Of a DNA stretch of 64,000 nt, positions 34,990-47,844 are shown piece by piece. A model generated the notes under the pieces. The model searched no databases. It saw only the letters and a list, made by a program, of their open reading frames with translations, and was not told the DNA's origin. Numbering within the stretch: the stretch's first letter is position 1; every line of letters starts with the position of its first letter. The translations under genes were made by a program, and so were the position numbers. Source of the DNA: Ophioderma brevispina (Eukaryota; Echinodermata; Ophiuroidea; Amphilepidida; Ophiodermatidae); assembly GCA_023653785.1 (NCBI GenBank), contig JAMKCH010058399.1, positions 20,963 to 84,962 of the forward strand, read 5' to 3'.

Positions 34990-37660
34990 ATTCTGGTGGT
35001 ATCCATGGAGGAGCTGAGTCGACGTCCGCAGGTTCATCAACATTGCTTTGAATGTAGGCATATTTGTACAAAGTAAAGAAAGCATTCAAGTAGCACGGGG
35101 CTTCACCATGCACTGATTTTAAAAAACATATAACATAAGTTTGTAGACAATCCTTTCCGTTACAGGCAGGCAAGTGTAAGTACACAGGAGGGTAAGAAGA
35201 GCTCTGGTCTCGTCAGCAAAAGAAAACACCAAAACCGCGTGCGTTTCTGGAGACGTGTTGTTAGGTTCTGCTTTAAGGATCGCTCTCTTTAGCACATATA
35301 ATAATGAATTGGCATAATCTATGCGAGACAAGACCAAAAGCTCTTACTGCATTGGTGACCAGGCTCTGAGTAATATAACCTCGAAAACGCCACAAATTAC
35401 GAATGTGGAAGTTAAACACTCTTAACAAATGCTATTAACTGATCAGACATACTTAATATGGAATCAAACATGACGACCAAGTTCTATACAACACAAGATG
35501 AGGCAGGAATTACATAAGGACATCAGCAAGCTTCAACGGAATATTAGGCAGAGTTCTTAATGTGTGTGGCGAGGCAAACAATACCATGAACTCTGTTTTT
35601 TTCTTGATTACAATGCAACACATTTTTAGACATCCACGTGTTTATCTCAGAAAATACAGTCTGAAAGTCTACTAAGGGCACATTCCACATCACCAGCAAT
35701 TTGGGAATCAAATTCACAAAAAGGTTGCGTATCATCAGCATATGAATGGAATTGGATATTGTACTTCCTGATGATTGTCGCCAATAGGATACGGGTATAC
35801 CATTATGAAACCCTGTGGTCCAACAATGGACCCTTGTGGCTACAGAATAGTTCCTACTAAGATGCTCAGACATTGAATTGTTAAATGGCCACTATAATGC
35901 GCCGATCTTGAAGGTATGGATTTCTAAACCAAGCGCAAGAGCAAGTGCCGGTGATACCAAAAACGACATTCCAATTATTGACTAAAATGGAATGCGAGAT
36001 GGAATCAGGGCTGCCTGCGGTCAATCAAGTAGAACAGGAAACTGCCTTGTTCTTATCTAAATAATAAGATGGTACTTCTAAACACGAAGGAGGGCAGTCT
36101 CCGTACTGTGGTGAGTCTTACACGCACTTCGGAACGTCTCACCCAAGGATAGGAGCACTACAGTTCAAATTACTGGTATGATGCGGGCCTTTTCAATACT
36201 TAGCAATAAATTTGATGTTAGCGACAGGGCCGTAACTATTTTTAAGCATTTGATCAAGGGTGATTTTCTTAAGAACAGTGTGTTAATTATGGATGTTTGC
36301 GAGCTTGTGGTAAAAATACACCAGATAAAAGAGATTCCATTGATAATTGACCCATACCTTCACCTTGCCTCTGCACCCACCTAACAAATCGACACCGATT
36401 GAGCCGAACTCTTTCGCACACATTCAGATTTTGTTTTAAGAGCCACGAAGGAAGGGTATCTAAAGAAACAGTTTTGCTGACAAGACCACATGATTTTACC
36501 AACATCATTATTGGAATAAGAGGTTTGAAACATGACTATAATCACAACCTGTTCAGATGGTTGGATAAACAGGTTCAATACATTGACTACAATTAGTGTT
36601 AGAAAACAGTTTGATCGACTATTTCAACCTTACACAAAAGAACGTTAAGAAATCATTTGCAAGTTCAATATCTGTAACGGCATCTGGTAATGGTATAGTA
36701 GATTTATTTAACAGGCCATTCAGATTTTTAAACATGTCTGACTAATAGCACTGATGAACTTATCAGTAAAGTATTTTTGTTTGGCTTCAACAATGAGTGT
36801 TACCAAACTTTTTCCTTCTGATCAGCAAACGCACTGTAATCATTATCAGAACGACTTTTTACGCCCCCCCCCCATTTGCGTTCTAAGGTCTTCTCTCACG
36901 TCTTCATGGTGCATATCATTCATTGTACCATGGGACGCTACCGAACTTACAGTCTCTGGTAGTTATTGGACACAGTTCATCAAGAAAACAGATGTTAGTA
37001 CATTTCATAATCATACCGTGAGTTAGGATCATTGCAATCAACCGGTATCGCGCTAAGACGTTCATCAAGAAGATCTTTAAGTCTTTTCTCGTTAAAGCTT
37101 TCCCTATTCCCGGGAAGTCTAGATACCTCATGGGTGCAGGTTTTTCACACCTAGCGGTACAACGAATAATGTGGTGATTCAGATATCGCGGATGAATTGT
37201 ATATGGAAGTCTTGTTGATTGTAGTCGTCTCGTTCCGGGTTATTACCAAATCAAGAGTGTGACCAATCTTTGGAGTGGCACCTACCCTGACATGTGATGA
37301 AGTCCCAAATAGATAAGGAATCAATAAGAACCGTTTTGTGTCCCATTCAGTTAGCGATTCTACTTAGTGTTAAAAATCACCGAGGATATTAACTTTCCGG
37401 AATAACACACAATTTCACAAAAAATTGCTCAAGTTCGGTTAAAAATATTCAGATTGTTTTAGACCAGTAACCGCGGACGGGGTGGGGGGGAGGACGATAT
37501 ACCGTAACAAAAGAACCCCATATTGAACAAAATGAACTCAATCTATCGAACGCAGGCAATTAAAACCAGATAACGATAACATAAAGGCTTCAGAAAGAAT
37601 GCCCTCTCTAGGTTAATTGGGATTTCGAACAACATGATGACGAGCCCCGAATCTGCTTAC
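34990..37660 (-). mobile_element. Broken non-LTR retrotransposon (CR1-like) A
   Basis: Reading the minus strand in shifting frames gives a collinear endonuclease-reverse transcriptase ORF. The endonuclease C-terminal part is at about 37,660-37,030, with YRPP-like residues, ILGDF at 37,370-37,385 and GHTLDLVITR at 37,236-37,265. A linker follows with PDAVTDIELANDFLTFF near 36,680. The RT has YGPVANIKF near 36,230, YLDKNKAV near 36,050, GSIVGP near 35,825 and the catalytic YADD at 35,731-35,742, then TWMSKNVL near 35,630. The C-terminal part has SRIDYANSLLY near 35,320 and CLPVTERIVYKL near 35,150. Frameshifts every 50-150 bp make it non-functional as written, and the 5' end is missing. The class is certain and the clade is inference. 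Confidence 0.85.
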
Positions 37661-40155
37661 ACCACAAATGTATTGATAAATTCACCAGTTCTCCTCAAAT
37701 CCATGCCCATTGTTGAAGGACTAGATTATCTAAACGTTATACCACCAAATAAGGCCTGGGATCACAAAAGGCTAATTAAAAGCAATAAAAACTCAAGATA
37801 AATTTTATATGGAAATGCTTTGTAAAAACCAATCGAGGCTAATCGGATCACTTACATAAATATAGAAATTACCTTAACCAGTTACTCCGGACCCAAAAAA
37901 GTTCACACATTTCCTCTGAAATTGAATCTCACAAAATAATATGAAAAAAATGTGGGGAAACCTAAACAATTCTTGAAGGAAATATAAACAGCAAAAAAAA
38001 CTGCCCCTGCCTGCTATTGCCTCCCACTTCAATGAATTCTTCACAATTATTGATCTTCTCTTTCTCTTCCGATAAAATCCCGACCACCTGATTCCTAATT
38101 TTTCACAACCCCCCTGTTCAGCCTATAACACAAAAGTAGTATTTTTTCTTACCCACAGTCATCAGATAGATTGAGTAAACTTGTATGAAATTAAAACACG
38201 CACAACACCGGGTCTGATGATATCAGCTCTAATATCCTAAGGCTATGCACCGTGAAATCATTCATTCTTGTACATATTTTCATCGTCTTATCACTGGTGT
38301 TTCCTTCAAGCTCAAAACGCAAGTCATTTCCTGTATTCAAGCCGGTGACTCCGACTTAGTAACACTATAGGCCTATTTCTATACTGCCAACTTTTTCGAA
38401 GTCTTGGAAAGGATAATGTTATAACAGAATTTTTTAATTTTATTTCCAAAGCATACTTCTTGTGCCAACCATTTTGGATTCCCCCAAGAGGACCACCGAT
38501 TGGCCTAATACTTCTACACCAAAGTATCAGAGGACTTGGATACCCAACTTTATTCAATGGTATTTTTCCCTTGATTTAAGCAAGGCTTTTGATACATTAC
38601 CACTTCCATCCTTGTAAATAAGTTAAGCCATTTGGTATAAAGAGGGTTTCTGGGCCAAATCGTTGGATAAGCAAATTATTTAATTTGATAGAAACCATGT
38701 GTTACTATAATGGAAAATCCTCTTCGCCCTCTAACAACATCATCTGGGGCTGTACCCAAGGCTCCCTATTAGGGCTGCCGCTTCTCTCTTACTGTACTAC
38801 TGATCTTCCTCTTTGTTCCAGCTTCCTCACTTATATTATTGTCGATGCTCTACATTCTTTTTTTCACATGAAGACCTCGATATACTCGAACCCACGGTTA
38901 ATAACTACTTTCCATTATTTTCCAATTGTTCCAACAGAATACTGTCCTCTAAAGATATCTAAACAATTTGCATATCGTCAAAAACCAACATAGTACAAGA
39001 CCAGACATACTAAATCTAACAATACAATCGACAATACAACATCAGTGAGTAAACACCACTAATTTTCTCTTGGGGACTTATTGCTAACAAACCTTTCTTG
39101 GCAGCTCACAAACCACACACACTGCCATATTCAAAAATTATGCCGAATATACTGGCATCAGCCGCAAAGTCCGTCCCTATCTTCCCCTTAAGATTCTCTT
39201 CTACCCTATCAATACTTTTTATCTCCCTTATCTAATTATTGTGTCAATTGTCCTGGGCAGACAAAAATAATAACCATCTCAACACCTATCCCTTTTACAA
39301 AGGGCCAATTGCACTTGTCCTAATTTCCTTATGTTGACACACACATACCCATTTTCCACCAATGACCAGTTAAACTTTCTGATATTTAATCTTTCCACTT
39401 GTACTTTCATGTATAAATTCCATCACAATTTACTTACTTCAGGCTACTATAAAACCCAGTTTCTTCACAGAATGCACAGATCCATTCATACCCCTCGTTT
39501 TAATGCGTCGGACGCTTCATATTAGCCGACCAACACAAAACTAGCAGAGAATCCCATTCAAAAAACCCGAGGCGCACGCACTATTTGGGAAAGCGGCTAG
39601 ATGTCACTTTAAGTAAAAAATACCCCTCACTCTCATCAGTTAAAAAAAAACATTTCAAACGTTTCCTTCTTCTCATTCATACCATTAGACTGTTTTTGTG
39701 ATCTTTATTGTGTTTCTCTTAACCACCGCTGTCCTGTTTCCCTTTTATTATGCTGTCATCTCTCCCCCCTTGTCCTAAGTCATCTGTCTGTCTGTCTTGC
39801 TCTTTATGTCCTCCTGTTGCTGTTACTTTATATGCTTTAAGATGCCTGTCTATCGATTTACGGCACTGTAAGTTTAATTATCAGGTTCTGATATAATGGC
39901 TCTCCTTACCCTTTCGTCATAATTTACTTGTTATGCATCTATGTTTAACCTCCATACCTTGGCCATTTTTTTTCCACTGAATGAGGGCATTGCGTTACAC
40001 GCTCTGCGCTTTGCAATGTCCCGCCTTTTCCTTTATTTTGTACAGATAAAAATATGTAATATTGCTTAATGATTATATAATTTATCTTTCCTAATGTCCA
40101 GTACCTGTATATAAATAGTTGTTGATGGACTAATAAATAAGATATGAAATGAAAA
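37640..40155 (+). mobile_element. Broken non-LTR retrotransposon (CR1/Jockey-like) B
   Basis: The plus strand gives, across frame shifts, a pre-RT segment (NLNN... and LPLPAIASHFNEFFT near 37,960-38,050), then TPGSDDISSNIL near 38,205, YRPISILPTFSK near 38,370, SLDLSKAFDT near 38,570, and NGKSSSPSN followed by a TQGSLLG motif near 38,710-38,770. Expected FADD residues are disrupted near 38,850. A C-terminal region follows, with FMYKFHHNLLTSGYY near 39,405 and NASDASY near 39,510. A T-rich 3' UTR ends at a GATGGACTAATAAATAAGAT tail near 40,125-40,153. The endonuclease domain is absent, so it is 5' truncated. It lies head to head with LINE A, their 5' ends meeting near 37,640-37,660. Confidence 0.85.
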
Positions 40156-40479
40156 ACGCTCTAACAGATACAATTGCCCAGTGTGTAAGTCAGGCCGACC
40201 TATTTCAAATACCACAGCCCTACATGTGTACAAACATGCTGTTAACTGGTCTATTACAGCGTGCTGGTTGTTGCATGAACTAAGTCCTTATGTCCTTTGG
40301 CTGTAACGACACAGGATAGACACAAGGGTGTTATAGGTTGACTCAGCTCGTACGACAGGAGGCTCATTAAGCGTAAACTAATGATTTTAGGCCCGGTCAT
40401 TAATTTTACAAGGGAGGGGCGCCGAGAATTGAAAGATGTTTTTGAGAAACTTGCATCTGTAATCTTATCGGGTGGTGTC
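40156..40479. other. Spacer between LINE B and LINE C
   Basis: No gene or second-copy repeat recognised. It could include the 3' untranslated part of LINE C. Confidence 0.4.
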
Positions 40480-43400
40480 GGTAGGTAGCATCAATCTACA
40501 TTTCACCACTTCCGCCTAATACGTTGTGCATCCGCGCTGACACGATACGAATGAGAGCGCTTGAAGGCTAGTTGTTCAAGTGTTGCTTAAGTTGTTAATG
40601 ACGGTGCAGAGATTGCATTCCTTGTAGTAGATTGTTCCAGTCAATATTGACTCGTTTAAAGAAAGAAATCGATGACAGTCAGTCGATGGATGTCTTTGGA
40701 CTTGGAACATTGACTTCCCCTCAATGTCTCTTTGATATCTTTCAGATGTGAGAAAGTTTTGAAAATTATCCGCACCAGATTCATGAGTAATTTTATACAT
40801 CATTATGAACCGTCTTTCTTTATCTTCTTCCTCCTCTGCTGAAGTGTTTCCCAGTTCCATTTGGCTTAACCTATCAGTGACGCTGCACAAACGGGCAGCT
40901 CTCCACTGGCCATTGCAATACGTTGACTTGGATTAGGTGTGGTGGGGGGTCCCAAACTATACTGGCGTATTCCAATATAGGGCGGCACATCATCTTAGAT
41001 GTGCGAAAACTTTCACATTAGTTGGGCAGAACCAAAAGTTTCTTCTCAGGAAACCCCAAGATTTTATTTGCTTTTTTGATTGTGTTATTGATGTGCACAT
41101 TCCAAGACATTTTGTTGTCGATATCATTGCCCCAATAAGGCTGGGACTCAACCATCTAGAAGAACTGCCATACAACAGTGACGAATGTGAGGGAGGTTTT
41201 TCATTTAGGAAGTTGCATTGTGTAGCACTTCCCTGGGTTAAAGGACATCATCCACACATCCTGCAACACCTGCAGTCTCTTCACGCCCTCTTGAAGCTGC
41301 TAATGTGTTGTGTATCTTTCTCAGAGTTGGTTACCTACCACCAAGCAGTCTCCGGCAACATCAGATCGTTTATATACAGTAGGAATAACATAGGGTCCCA
41401 ACAAGCTGTACCCTGAGGACGCCGCAAAGAAGCGTGTCTTGCTATTTGGATTTTTCACCTTCAACACTACTCCTGCTGGGTACTTAGTTGAAATTTTTTT
41501 GACCAAGCCAGAAGCGAATTCCTAATACCAATGTTGTGAAGCTTTGACACGAGTCTTTCATGTGGCACTTTGTCAAATTCCGTTGATAATTCAGAATGGC
41601 AAATGGGTATAAGGCCAGCTTCTAATTGAGGTGAAGTCCGTGAGCATCTGCAAGACTGAGAACTGTTCGCACCGTTTGGGCTTCTAAAACATGTGCAGTA
41701 CAATTAATATATCCAGTTTTTCAAGGGTTTTCATTACCTGTAGTGAATTATGTGCGCTAAGATTTTGCACACTATCTATGTTAGAGACACAAAGGGTGAT
41801 TTTCAGTTCAGAGTTTGCTCTTGTCCCCCCGTTTTTTGAACAGAACCGATTATAGTCGCCTCCCTCCATTGAAGCAGGAATAACCCTTCACATCCACTGC
41901 GCCTGAAAAAGGTCCTAGCATTGGTGCTAGCTCTTCAGCAGCGATGTTCAAGAACCACTGACGGTATTTGATCCGTCCGGGCCTTGTTGTGGCAAGATTT
42001 TTTCACTGCTTCAAAACCCCAGCAGAACTAATTACCAATGCGGCACTTCCTCATAATCCTGAGTCCAAATAGGGATATGCCCCATACTGGATTTTCCCCG
42101 AGTAAAAGACGCTTGCCAATTGGTCTTCAAAGGGCCGCTGCTTTCCTTTCCGCCCCTTGTCTTACTACTGATAATAGTGTTATTAACTTCTAGGGTCGGC
42201 CAATCCCAACTTCCCACTTTGGGGGTGTTTTTTACAGCACGACGAAGTCTGTTGGGTTATCGTTGATGTTTCTGCTTCCAGAACCAGAAAAGAGCTGGTA
42301 TGTTACTCTCTTTTATTTTGCCTTCTGAAGACTTTTGTGGGTAGTTTTTTGTTTGAGTCGTCTTAAATCTTTCCCAGTCTTCAACCATGCCAGATGCCTT
42401 GGCTTTGTTTATACAACCGTTGTTTGCTGCGCACTTACTCTTCTGTGTTTCCTTTTGAACCATTGTAATCCTGTCTGGTAGAGCTCAACTTAGACGGAAC
42501 TCTTCTGTCCATGATGGACTCATTTCTTGTTTCAAGAAAATCCCATTTCTCTTGAATTGGTATTAGTTTTCAATTTCACGTAAAGTCATATGCTGAAGTT
42601 GAGACAACATCCTGTTTAATAACCGCGTTTTTCCGTCAGGCCTTTTTTAAGAAAACTTTCCTTTTAATTGGTTTCTTTCTTCTAAAGGTTTAAGTGTTCG
42701 ATATCAACGTTACAATACTAAATCGTCACTCCTCCTGGATTCCACTGTAACTTTCCTGATGATGTTGGTGTTGTTTGTGAAAACCAGATCCGGATGTTAT
42801 CCCCTCATAGGGGCTTATCCAAAAATTTGATCAAGGCCATTCTCAATTACAACATGTAAGTATTATCAAATCAGCCGTTTTCTACACGCAAGGTGGATGT
42901 TGTGACACACAATTGTCCCGTTGATATTTGAACTGATTAAAGTCAACCACATATATGATGTTGTTGTTGTTAGGCAACTTACGGTCAATTTTCGTAAGCA
43001 CATGATGAAGACCATAACTGTATCAGAATCATTTCATGCCTCTGGCTTGTAACCCATACCTATAAGAGTATAAATTAGACCTTTCGTTCAATTTGTGCCA
43101 TCATTTCACTGTTGATGACAAGAGGCTTTGCGCTCCGTCACATGATGTCTTTTTTACTGCAAAAAGTACCCTCTCCATGATCATCTGTTTCTCTATCCCG
43201 CCTAAAAACTGAGTAATTCAAAAAACTTTCCGAACTACGATGTTAAGGATTGAGCCAAGTCCTCTGTTCCTATTATGTCCGGTTTGGTTGATAGGTAGTT
43301 CAATTTTTCAATATCTGCCGTTTTGTTCTTGATACTCCTGAAAATTTATCATCAAAATTTGCAACGATCATTTGTTACATTTTTGAATTCCCTAGTATGC

Positions 43401-43750
43401 TTTCTTTTTGGTGCCCCTTCTCACCTGGTCAGCCTGTGCATTCGATTTACTAGTGCCCCCTTGCCGTTCACCTGCAGAACTAGAAGATCACATCCAATCA
43501 AAAGCTGCGTCATCAGCGTGGGTATATTTTCCGTTTTCACCACCATGCCGAACAATTCATGTGATAAACCACAAGTTGCACGAATCACATGTTCCACGAC
43601 CGCAAGAGATATTTTCTTGACATGTTATTGCATTACCACGCACCGCATGGAGCGGCACAGTTTTGACAAAACGCAATCCTTATTTCCCTTGAAGATTTCC
43701 TTATATTCACTTATGCCAATGCCTGAGCATTGATAGTGTTTCAGTTCATT
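40480..43750 (-). mobile_element. Broken non-LTR retrotransposon (CR1-like) C
   Basis: The minus strand carries, in order: a cysteine-rich PHD- or zinc-finger-like piece (CGRGTCDSCNLWF, 43,568-43,610), the endonuclease start LQILMINFQ near 43,345-43,370, an endonuclease core with VVDFNQF near 42,940, and a linker with WTQDYEEVPHW near 42,040. The RT has EELAPML near 41,935, STEFDKVPHERLVSKLHNIG near 41,540-41,600, PMLFLLYIND near 41,370-41,400 and GFLRRNFWFCPTNVK near 41,010-41,070. The C terminus has TAEEEEDKERRFIMMYKITH-like residues near 40,800-40,850 and ends at 40,576. At the catalytic box the sequence reads VAGDC instead of the expected FADDC. It is the most complete of the three LINEs but has many frameshifts. 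Plus-strand frames of 159 and 136 codons here are antisense shadows. Confidence 0.88.
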
Positions 43751-45290
43751 ACAAGCGGAAACATTTTCCTTGCCGCTATTTTTATAAATTTTACGTTCAT
43801 GTCACCCAAATTGATGAATGATTTTTGGATCTGGGGTTTTGTGCTATATCACCCGCAAGAACCAAAAGAATGCACAAACCAATATGACATTGGGTATTGA
43901 TTTGGACCTTTTCGGTGATTGGCTTTAAATCTATGTATAGACGCGATGATTACATCTATTAAGACTGAGATGAGTTTTTCCAACCTAATTGTGCAAAGTC
44001 CACCGCAATGATCTGGTTTAATACTGTAGTGAAACCAGAAGTACCTGCTCCTGCCTCTTTTCCTACCAACCCATCTCTTATGCAAGAAGTATACACAAAA
44101 AACATTTTATATTAATGGTGGGTGGAAGTTCATGATGCTAACTCAACGTTCACCACTATGATAATGAACTTCAATAGAAACACCAATGGGTGCAGATACA
44201 CCCATTTGGTGCCGCAATTACCTTGATTGCCCACGTAGATAAAGACGAACATTGCATCTAGTTAAATTACTAGTTCACTTTGAATACAAAGTGTTGATTG
44301 ATGCTGGTAACATGAAGATATTGCACACAAATCAGGTACAAACTATCTTCAAGAATTGGTACTTCCCTTAAAGTTGACTTTTTTTTCTGCTGCCGCCTTC
44401 AGTCTGGTCCAGATGCTTCCAATTCCAAGATGGGCTGCCTGTTTTCCCCCACAAAAAATACATACACAAGTCCCAAAATATGATCACCAAAACATTATAA
44501 TGGAAATGCAAGATGCGCATGTTGCTCGAAGACTATTGAGATCAATGCTGCTCCTTTGATGAAAATACTCCACGGTCTTTCTATTCCTCCAGATAGCGGT
44601 GCACTTCACAAGTTCACCTTGCTAAAACTCTCTCACTAATTACTGTTCAAAAATCACATTCAAGAGTTACTAGACACAAATAAGGATCCACTGGTACTGT
44701 AAGTTTTAAAAACAACATAAAAGTTGTATGATCTCCAAACCGAGATACGGTTAAAACTGCTAAAGGACACGATGACAAGCTCTGGTCTGTCAAGTGTGCG
44801 TGTACTCCGTCGAATTCTGCTAAACCATCGCAGTAAGATCCGAACGTATGGCTAATCTCGCGCAGTTTTTCTCTTGGTTAAAACTCACAAATTACCACAA
44901 TGAAATTCCACTTCATCAAAAATTCACTTCACAGTTTGCACAAGGTTTCCCCAACAATAATACAGGATGCTGGATGCCGTATAAAAAACACCACTAAGAT
45001 GAAGAAACGAAAATATTGGCTAAATACGGAGCTCTCTGTTCCACGACGTCTTGCTCGCGCGATGCCACAACATACATCTGCATACCCCAATGTAAGTTAT
45101 AGGCGCCCTATTGCATAGAACCCATAACCCATCCCACACGCACACAATTAGTACCGTCATAATGATTTACTGCTGATATGCAGATGGGTGCTTGGTTTAC
45201 TGAATAATAATTTACAGAGCCCCTCCCCCATCCATCAGAAAAAAATACAATCACATGGCCTCTACCCCTATTTGTCAAGAATAAAATCAC
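43751..45290. other. Region 5' of LINE C, nothing recognised
   Basis: This may include the 5' leader or ORF1 of LINE C but I cannot align it to anything. Frames of up to 78 codons show no domain. Near 45,000 a short basic stretch (KMKKRKYWLNTELSVPRR) is the only coding-like hint. Confidence 0.4.
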
Positions 45291-45304
45291 ATGGTCTAAT
45301 CCCA

Positions 45305-45415
45305 ATGTTTGTAACTCGACCGGACCCTATAACCTAACCCAATAACCTAATTCCTAACCCGAATCTTAACCCTAGGTCTATATCCCTATACCCCACCCTA
45401 TATCTAAACCCGTGT
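45305..45415 (-). repeat. Degenerate telomere-like CCTAA tract
   Basis: About 110 bp carry repeated variants of CCCTA(A), CCTAACCC, ATAACCTAA and TTAACCCTAGG. The canonical vertebrate/invertebrate telomere unit on this strand is CCCTAA. Units are irregular (6-12 bp), so this is an interstitial degenerate tract and not a chromosome end. Confidence 0.5.
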
Positions 45416-47039
45416 TGCAACCGGCCTATTTATAAATAAATAGCCCTCCTCACCATAAAGGGGGCCTTTACATGTAGCCTATAATATCAATCTCAACCAT
45501 AGCTCTATGATATAACGTAGCATGTTTCCGAATTCAGCTCCATTGCTAATACGAAACGCGGGAATCTTCTTCAATGGGGTCTATGCGGGTGCTTTTGGCG
45601 TTACAAGATAGTATTTACGTCTACTATTTACCCTAAATCCTGTGTACTAAAAATAGCCAAGAGCCCTGATTTTTAATGAAGTTTCATTTTAGAAGTGTCC
45701 ATATAACCACGAAAAATACGTAATCCCGTGCTCTACACATCGACAGCTATAAATGTTAGAGATCAGTATTATTAGGTAACTCAAAGTTATAGGATCCCAA
45801 GAAGTAGTTTCTAATTAAATATACGTCAGTGGTGTATACGGTGTATTATTCAAAAGAAAACACGCTAGAAAAAAACAGTATATACGCATATGCAGAAGGA
45901 TAGGGAATTGAGTAGTACAACTTAGCTGTCATTTCTGGCTTACAGGAGGCTTTATCGCATTAATAATGTAATGATCCCGTTAATTAGGTCGTGTCTGCTA
46001 AATTAAATAAAGTGAATTATGATAGTGGCCATGCACCACAATAAACTGAGGATGCTAAGCTTTAGATAATTATGCAAAGTCTGTGAGTTGTGATGCTTCT
46101 TTCCCGTGCAACTTAAAGAAGAAAGTCTAGTGTGCTGGACGCAGTTGAATTCATTTATGATAAATCTTATCATCATTTCATCTGTTGTGAGATGACAACA
46201 ATAAGCGCAACAACAACAAATTTAAAGATCAAATATAAACTTGTGATGTTTCTTTTCCTATAAATGAAATAATTCAACACATATATATATGCGTGATGAT
46301 GATTTCGATTTTTTGACCACATTGCAGCGTCGTCTTGAAGGCACTATCGATCCGCTCTTGTGGACCTGAGACGAATATACCTAACAGGTATTCGAAAGCA
46401 GTAGTACCTAAGGGATTGTAGCGTGCAGGGTCTGGTACGGTATTATTATGTTAACTCAACGATTCCCTCGACTTATCGAGAAGCAGTAATCGATATTCAA
46501 TACATTTCAATACATTTCAATGTATAACCCCCAAGATTTGAATTTAGCGGGCTATTTTGAAATCAGTGAGCTCACACGTGAGTGGTATTTGTCAACGCCT
46601 TGCTTGAACACAGTTTAGACTCAATGACTTTTGCATGTAAGCCATGGAATACTAAAATGACCACACTTTTTGTACACTCATTTGTCGACTATAGGATAGA
46701 ATTGTCAAATTTCAATGTTAATGACATTTTGGATATCTCAAAATATATGATTTAATTAAATGTGTAATTTCTCTTTCATATCACAAGAATTGAAAAATTT
46801 GGGACCAATTTATGTCTCAAACTATATTTTTTTAACAGAATAGGATCTAAGTGGGACATTTTATTGATTTTGACTTAGGCTTAGAGAATGAAGTTATTGA
46901 GACATGGTCAAACCAATTAAAGTTGTTAAGTGAGCCTTGTAAATTATAATTATATTCATGTTAGGTCCCGAATTGAAGCACAAATTGGGTAAAAGTACAT
47001 GCTTTTGCAGCATACCCTTGCTCAAAGAAACTATAGGTG
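45416..47039. other. Noncoding region, nothing supported
   Basis: No frame with a recognisable domain. A small duplicated ATACATTTCA occurs at 46,500-46,520 and simple AT tracts are present. Confidence 0.45.
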
Positions 47040-47159
47040 CTCACAGCGACACCCGTGAGCGGCCAAGTCATGCAAGCCGACGAAACAGATCCGGTTCGAT
47101 ACGCTCGACCTGTTAACAATGGACAACAGCTTTGCTTCCTATCTCTTCAAGCTTTATTC

Positions 47160-47240
47160 GTCTCAGTGTGGACCAATCACAAGCCGCGCTTAAACAGTGT
47201 TGGCCAACGAGGCGTATATAATAGAGCGCAGACCGGCTGG
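47160..47240 (+). promoter_or_regulatory. Histone-type promoter, CCAAT and TATA
   Basis: GACCAATCAC (47,171-47,180), a second GGCCAAC (47,201), then TATATAATA (47,215-47,223), followed by GAGCGCAGACCGGCTGGCGA, is the arrangement of a core-histone promoter. No histone coding follows. The sequence runs from CTGGCGAAAA directly into unit 1 of the unknown 225-bp element. The gene it once served is not identifiable. Confidence 0.5.
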
Positions 47241-47252
47241 CGAAAAAAAAAC

Positions 47253-47490
47253 ACGGTTTATGCATGGAGTTGTTGGGAGAATGAGGAGCGCCGGGACAGT
47301 GTGACGATTCCGAGTGTTAAGACCGAGTAAGGGCATGAAAGAGGGCCCCACTGCGCTCGGGGTCAAACCTGTCCGACGCCCGACCGAGTTTTCCATATAT
47401 TAATGCATAAGCACCAAGAAGCTACTGATGCGCGGTGGCAGCGCGTGTGTGGCAGCATCAGTAACCACACACAAACACACACACGCGGTT
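47253..47490. repeat. Unknown ~225-bp unit, copy 1
   Basis: It begins CGGTTTATGCAT after an A-run and holds conserved blocks GGGAGAATGAGGAGCGCCG, GTGACGATTCCGAG, GGCATGAAAGAGGGC, CCCACTGCGCTCGGGGT, CCGACGCCCGA, CCATATAT and GCATAAGCACCAAGAAG. A hairpin CTGATGC...GCATCAG with inner GCGC pairs follows, then a (CA)n tail. The same order recurs in four further copies to 49,895. I do not recognise it as 5S RNA, a tRNA or a spliceosomal RNA. Confidence 0.8.
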
Positions 47491-47519
47491 TTGTAAAGAC
47501 CACATTCAGTGATTTGAAA

Positions 47520-47840
47520 AATACGTGATGAAATTTTCAGGAATAGCTCTAAGTGAAGGATTAAGTCTGTATAGAATTCTCATTAAGTTACCTTTTCCAG
47601 CTGTTAGAGAGAATTGACGACACAAGGAAGAAACGGCAGTATTCAAAGATACGATCTCCATTCAGTTACGGTTGTAGTAAGTGTCCGTTCGGACAGTAAG
47701 ACTCAAATCTTGTACTGTCCTATAGGTTGCTTCTGGCTTATCATTGCAGGATTGTTAGGATACCGGTACTTGGTTACTACATGCCAAAAATCTGATTTGT
47801 GATGTTTTCGATTTGCTGATTTAACAAATCAATGTGATGT
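47520..47840 (+). repeat. Dispersed repeat family D, copy 2
   Basis: Collinear with 30,610-30,940 and 58,640-58,960 (blocks AAGTCTGTATAGAATTCTCA, GGAAGAAACGGCAGTATTCA, GTCCGTTCGGACAG). It is lodged between unit 1 and the first H3-type leader, within the degraded histone region. Confidence 0.7.
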
Positions 47841-47844
47841 TGTC

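Noticed and set aside
36178..36384. 68-codon plus-strand frame
   Set aside because: Lies antisense within the LINE A reverse transcriptase region.
40937..41416. 159-codon plus-strand frame
   Set aside because: Antisense shadow of the LINE C reverse transcriptase, which is supported on the minus strand.
43323..43733. 136-codon plus-strand frame
   Set aside because: Antisense to the LINE C finger and endonuclease start.
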